Both the position numbers and the translations under genes were made by a program. Under the pieces are notes generated by a model that saw only the letters and a program-made list of their open reading frames with translations, was not told where the DNA came from and ran no database searches. Shown in pieces: positions 13,283 through 15,785 of a stretch of 15,785 nucleotides of DNA (position 1 is its first letter; each line of letters starts with the position of its first letter). The DNA lies in contig CAYYNQ010000050.1 in assembly GCA_964473105.1 (NCBI GenBank), forward strand, positions 1 to 15,785, given 5' to 3'. The DNA comes from CAYYNQ01 sp964473105 (lineage in GTDB: Bacteria > Sumerlaeota > Sumerlaeia > MVZB01).

Positions 13283-15331
13283 ATGAGTCTCAAAAAATCT
13301 GCCCGTAATATGGGTGTCTCCATCCTGCTTCCGGCGCTGGTACTGCTTGCCTGTTCTTCGGCGGGAAAGCGGGAGCCCGCAACCGACTTCGCACCGAAGC
13401 GAAATCCGGACATAGGGTATATCACAGGCGAAATCCCCGCTGTCCGTGTCAAGCCATGGGATGGCCATTATTACCAGGCTCTTGTGCCGGATACGCTGGA
13501 CCTGTCCGAGCGTGCGGGCCTCGCCCTGCAGGGCGTGATGAACATTCTTGATCCGGAATACGATTATGAATTGTATTGGATTAGCGAATTCAACCGGATT
13601 CCCCCCGTGGCGATTCATCAGACCCTGGGACCCCCGTGGCTGGACGGTGAGAACTATAAGGTCATGGAGGGGATTCCCCTGCTGCGCCTGATGGGCGGCA
13701 GTCAAGGCCAACTGGAGGCTGATCAACGCATCCGGGAACGGTCCCTGCATCAGATCGGCCCCGATGGCCTTTCATACTGGCCTGAGGCGGGACGTCCCTG
13801 GCAGGAGATCGATATCCCGGTCGACGGCTGGTCGCCGGTAATCGGGGATCCATTACAGGGGCAGATCTGTACCCCAAGTCTGTCGGGCCGGCTGATTGGG
13901 ACCATGACGCTCTACTGGATTCAGGACCGCAACCCTGTATGGAAGGAGACGGTCGAGAAGATGATCAACCGCCTGTCCGAGCTGGTGGTCCATAAGGACG
14001 GGTATGCCTATATGCCGACTGGTGCCATCACGCCGGGGGCAGAAGTGACAGACGACATGCCGATGCCTGTGGGGGACTCGTGGTCCTGCCAGCCCGCATG
14101 GTTGGTCCAGGGGCTGGTCCAGTATTACCGCGTGGCCGGGTATGAGCCCGCCCGGGATCTGGCGGAGAAGCTTTCCAATTACTTGGTGGGCCCGGCGGGA
14201 AACTTCGAGGAGGATGGGACAGCCATTGGAATTGATCATCTTCATCATCACACCGCCGTGATCATGGCGGTGGCCGACCTGGCTCAGGTGACCGGTAACC
14301 GGGAGTTGGCCGAGAAGGCCCGCACGATCTATGAGTATGCCCGGCGACAGGGTGACCCTCTGGTCGGGTTTTACCCCGAGGGAATGAGATATCTCAAGGA
14401 CGATGGAACATATGAATACAAGTACCGAGGGTCGGAAACAGCGGAAACCTGTGAGATTGCCGACCTGATGACGGCGGCCCTCAAGCTGGCCGATATCGGG
14501 TATGACGAATACCTGGATGACGTCGACCGCTGGGTCCGAAACCAGTTTGCCGAGAACCAGATGATACATGCTGACTGGATCTACCGGTTGATTGAAAACC
14601 ATGCCGTCCCGGCAGATACCGTGGAGGTCAAGATCAGGGAAAAAGGGGAGGGTTATGCCCTGCGGTCCGGTAACCCCATCCCCCTGCCGGTTCTTTCACC
14701 CGGCCAGACGGGGGATCGGGTTCCTGAGCGGCATATTGGAACGTTTGCGGGCTGGCCTTCCGCCAATGATTTTGTGCTGTGGGATCCTGAACATCATGGA
14801 CATCTGGGTGCGATGCACTGCTGTACGGCGAATGGAAACCGCACGTTGTACTACGTGTGGGACCATATTCTTCGGTATCGGGAAGGCACGTTGCGGGTCA
14901 ATTTCCTGCTCAACCGTGCATCGCCCTGGGTGGACGTGGACAGTTATATCCCCTACGAGGGCAGAGTGGACGTGCACATCAAGGTATCATGCAAGCTGGA
15001 GATGCGCATGCCGGAATGGGTCGGGCCAGACGAAATTTCATGTGAGGTCAATGGCAAGGCGAGGAGGACGTCTTTCGACGGCCGTTATGTACGGGTCGGA
15101 AATGTGGGCAGAGGTGATTCTGTCACGATGTCGTTTCCCATCTCCGAGCGGACCTTGGATACAAGGATCGGCGGGATGCCCTACACCGTTATTATCAAGG
15201 GAAACACGGTCGTGTTCATTGACCCTCCCGGCGAGCATTACCCGTTATACCAGAGGGACCACTACCGGGAGAACAAGGTGAGGTGGGTGAAACGCGAGCG
15301 GTTCGTGGCCGACCAGGTGATACACTGGTGA
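13283..15331 (+). CDS. GH127-like (DUF1680) lipoprotein, paralogue 2
   Basis: A 682-residue predicted lipoprotein with N-terminal MSLKKSARNM, a hydrophobic core and lipobox LLAC with Cys24 followed by Ser-Ser, so probably outer-membrane anchored. The body matches the GH127/DUF1680 type: VPDTLDL (68-74), a DPEYDYE segment, and a complete predicted zinc and catalytic set, E388-T-C390 and H512-C513-C514, with the second of the paired cysteines or its neighbour as family nucleophile. REGTLRVNFLLNRASPWVDVD (533-553) and a C-terminal beta domain follow. It shares architecture and many short identical blocks with the gene at 11229, but has a longer insert (about 440-508) before the Cys pair. Its intact motif makes it the better candidate for an active L-arabinofuranosidase-like enzyme. 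Substrate is inferred from family only. Confidence 0.87.
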   Translation: MSLKKSARNMGVSILLPALVLLACSSAGKREPATDFAPKRNPDIGYITGEIPAVRVKPWDGHYYQALVPDTLDLSERAGLALQGVMNILDPEYDYELYWISEFNRIPPVAIHQTLGPPWLDGENYKVMEGIPLLRLMGGSQGQLEADQRIRERSLHQIGPDGLSYWPEAGRPWQEIDIPVDGWSPVIGDPLQGQICTPSLSGRLIGTMTLYWIQDRNPVWKETVEKMINRLSELVVHKDGYAYMPTGAITPGAEVTDDMPMPVGDSWSCQPAWLVQGLVQYYRVAGYEPARDLAEKLSNYLVGPAGNFEEDGTAIGIDHLHHHTAVIMAVADLAQVTGNRELAEKARTIYEYARRQGDPLVGFYPEGMRYLKDDGTYEYKYRGSETAETCEIADLMTAALKLADIGYDEYLDDVDRWVRNQFAENQMIHADWIYRLIENHAVPADTVEVKIREKGEGYALRSGNPIPLPVLSPGQTGDRVPERHIGTFAGWPSANDFVLWDPEHHGHLGAMHCCTANGNRTLYYVWDHILRYREGTLRVNFLLNRASPWVDVDSYIPYEGRVDVHIKVSCKLEMRMPEWVGPDEISCEVNGKARRTSFDGRYVRVGNVGRGDSVTMSFPISERTLDTRIGGMPYTVIIKGNTVVFIDPPGEHYPLYQRDHYRENKVRWVKRERFVADQVIHW

Positions 15332-15476
15332 GGGCATTGTCTTGGGGGCGCCCGGTGGCCGGGGGTGCGGCTGCCCATCAACAATCTGCGGGGGAATCAA
15401 TATGGGTGATGCGTTCCATGCGTTGCCGGTTTGTCGATTTCGGGTGGGTCGGGGGCTCTGGGCTGTGATCCATTGC
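15332..15476. other. 145-bp GC-rich intergenic region
   Basis: The space between the second GH127-like gene and the metallophosphoesterase start is G-rich, with no T-tailed hairpin and no clear promoter or Shine-Dalgarno site. In-frame ATGs at 15342 and 15402 precede the chosen start but would put non-signal sequence ahead of the lipobox. Confidence 0.4.
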
Positions 15477-15785
15477 ATGAAGAACAAGGCTCAACAGGCT
15501 TTCATGGTCTGTGCAGGGATGATCCTGTTGGCCTGTCAGGCCATGGGCCCTGATCGAAAACCCTTCACGTTGGTTGTTCTTCCAGACACCCAGCACTATG
15601 CTGATCGGGGTGCAGCCACGGGCCAGGAAATACCCGACCTCTTCACGAACCAGACCCGTTGGATTGTGGACAACCGGGAAGAGGAAAACATCGTGTTCGT
15701 GCTGCATGCAGGGGATATCGTAATGGGGGGGGGATGAGGTGGGATGGGGGCGGGCCGCTTCCAGCGGGGGCCTTCTTGACGGGAT
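15477..15785 (+). CDS. Calcineurin-like metallophosphoesterase lipoprotein, frameshifted at G9 and cut by window end
   Basis: Only the N-terminal part is present. MKNKAQQAF leads a hydrophobic stretch to lipobox LLAC with Cys20. The mature domain begins FTLVVLPDTQHYAD (30-43), FTNQTRWIVDNREE (56-69) and FVLHAGDIV (74-82), the first metal-binding motifs of secreted calcineurin-like phosphoesterases. As written, translation stops at 15735-15737 just after a run of nine G (15725-15733). With one G fewer the frame continues to the window end and reads GGDEVGWGRAASSGGLLDGI, which fits the family's next 'DE..W..A...LLDG' block. So this is either a sequencing indel near a contig end, a real pseudogene, or a slippage site. 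The start at 15477 is chosen for the lipoprotein signal; no clear ribosome site is seen. Its position after two GH127-like genes suggests work on glycan-linked phosphate, but this is weak inference. Confidence 0.72.

Noticed and set aside
13853..14602. Minus-strand frame of 249 codons opposite GH127-like paralogue 2
   Set aside because: Shadow of a well-supported gene; composition is atypical and no start signal is seen.
14592..15281. Plus-strand frame of 229 codons inside GH127-like paralogue 2
   Set aside because: Cys/Arg-rich out-of-frame translation overlapping the catalytic Cys-Cys region of the real gene.
1..15785. tRNA, rRNA, CRISPR arrays, insertion sequences, phage or integrase genes, cobalamin riboswitch
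   Set aside because: No cloverleaf-like segment, regularly spaced repeat, transposase-type protein or B12-box-like leader was recognised on either strand by eye.

Overview
The window looks like part of a heterotrophic bacterium of the PVC superphylum or a neighbouring lineage (Planctomycetes, Verrucomicrobia, Lentisphaerae, Hydrogenedentes type). The pointers are a DUF1549/DUF1553 protein with c-type heme motifs in an operon with Tat-exported DUF1501 proteins, a KKAFTLIELL-type pseudopilin, a URO-D/corrinoid protein pair, and GH127-like secreted enzymes. The sequence is moderately GC-rich. I cannot place it more precisely from the sequence alone. Both window edges cut genes.

Region A (2-4770, + strand). 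A URO-D-superfamily methyltransferase (5' end outside the window) is followed 4 bp later by its corrinoid carrier protein; this is the core of a cobalamin-dependent methyl-transfer or demethylation module. After a 258-bp gap with a candidate promoter come an SDR dehydrogenase, a RhaT-family sugar symporter and a COG3618 amidohydrolase of the L-fucono/L-rhamnono-lactonase type. These three suggest uptake and non-phosphorylative oxidation of an L-6-deoxy sugar (sugar to lactone to sugar acid). The neighbouring methyl-transfer pair raises the idea that the natural substrate is O-methylated.

Region B (10980-4803, - strand). A strong sigma70-like promoter drives a secreted DUF1549/DUF1553 protein with two CxxCH heme motifs. 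Two tandem DUF1501 paralogues about 80% identical follow, the second with its own promoter, and then a type II secretion/type IV pseudopilin-like protein. The molecular function of DUF1501/DUF1549/DUF1553 sets is not established.

Region C (11229-15785, + strand), divergent from B. Two tandem, diverged GH127-like (DUF1680, beta-L-arabinofuranosidase-type) exported proteins, the second a predicted lipoprotein, are followed by the start of a lipoprotein metallophosphoesterase. That last gene is interrupted by a run of nine G; dropping one G restores a family-like frame to the window end.

Overall theme: export and hydrolysis of L-sugar-containing glycans, uptake and oxidation of an L-deoxy sugar, and corrinoid methyl transfer. 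The three blocks face different directions and need not form one pathway. I saw no tRNA, rRNA, CRISPR array, insertion sequence or phage gene. The most notable points are the Glu-to-Cys swap at the predicted zinc site of the first GH127-like protein, the methyl-transfer/deoxy-sugar neighbourhood, the frameshifted metallophosphoesterase, and dyad and tandem sequences overlapping the Region B promoters.
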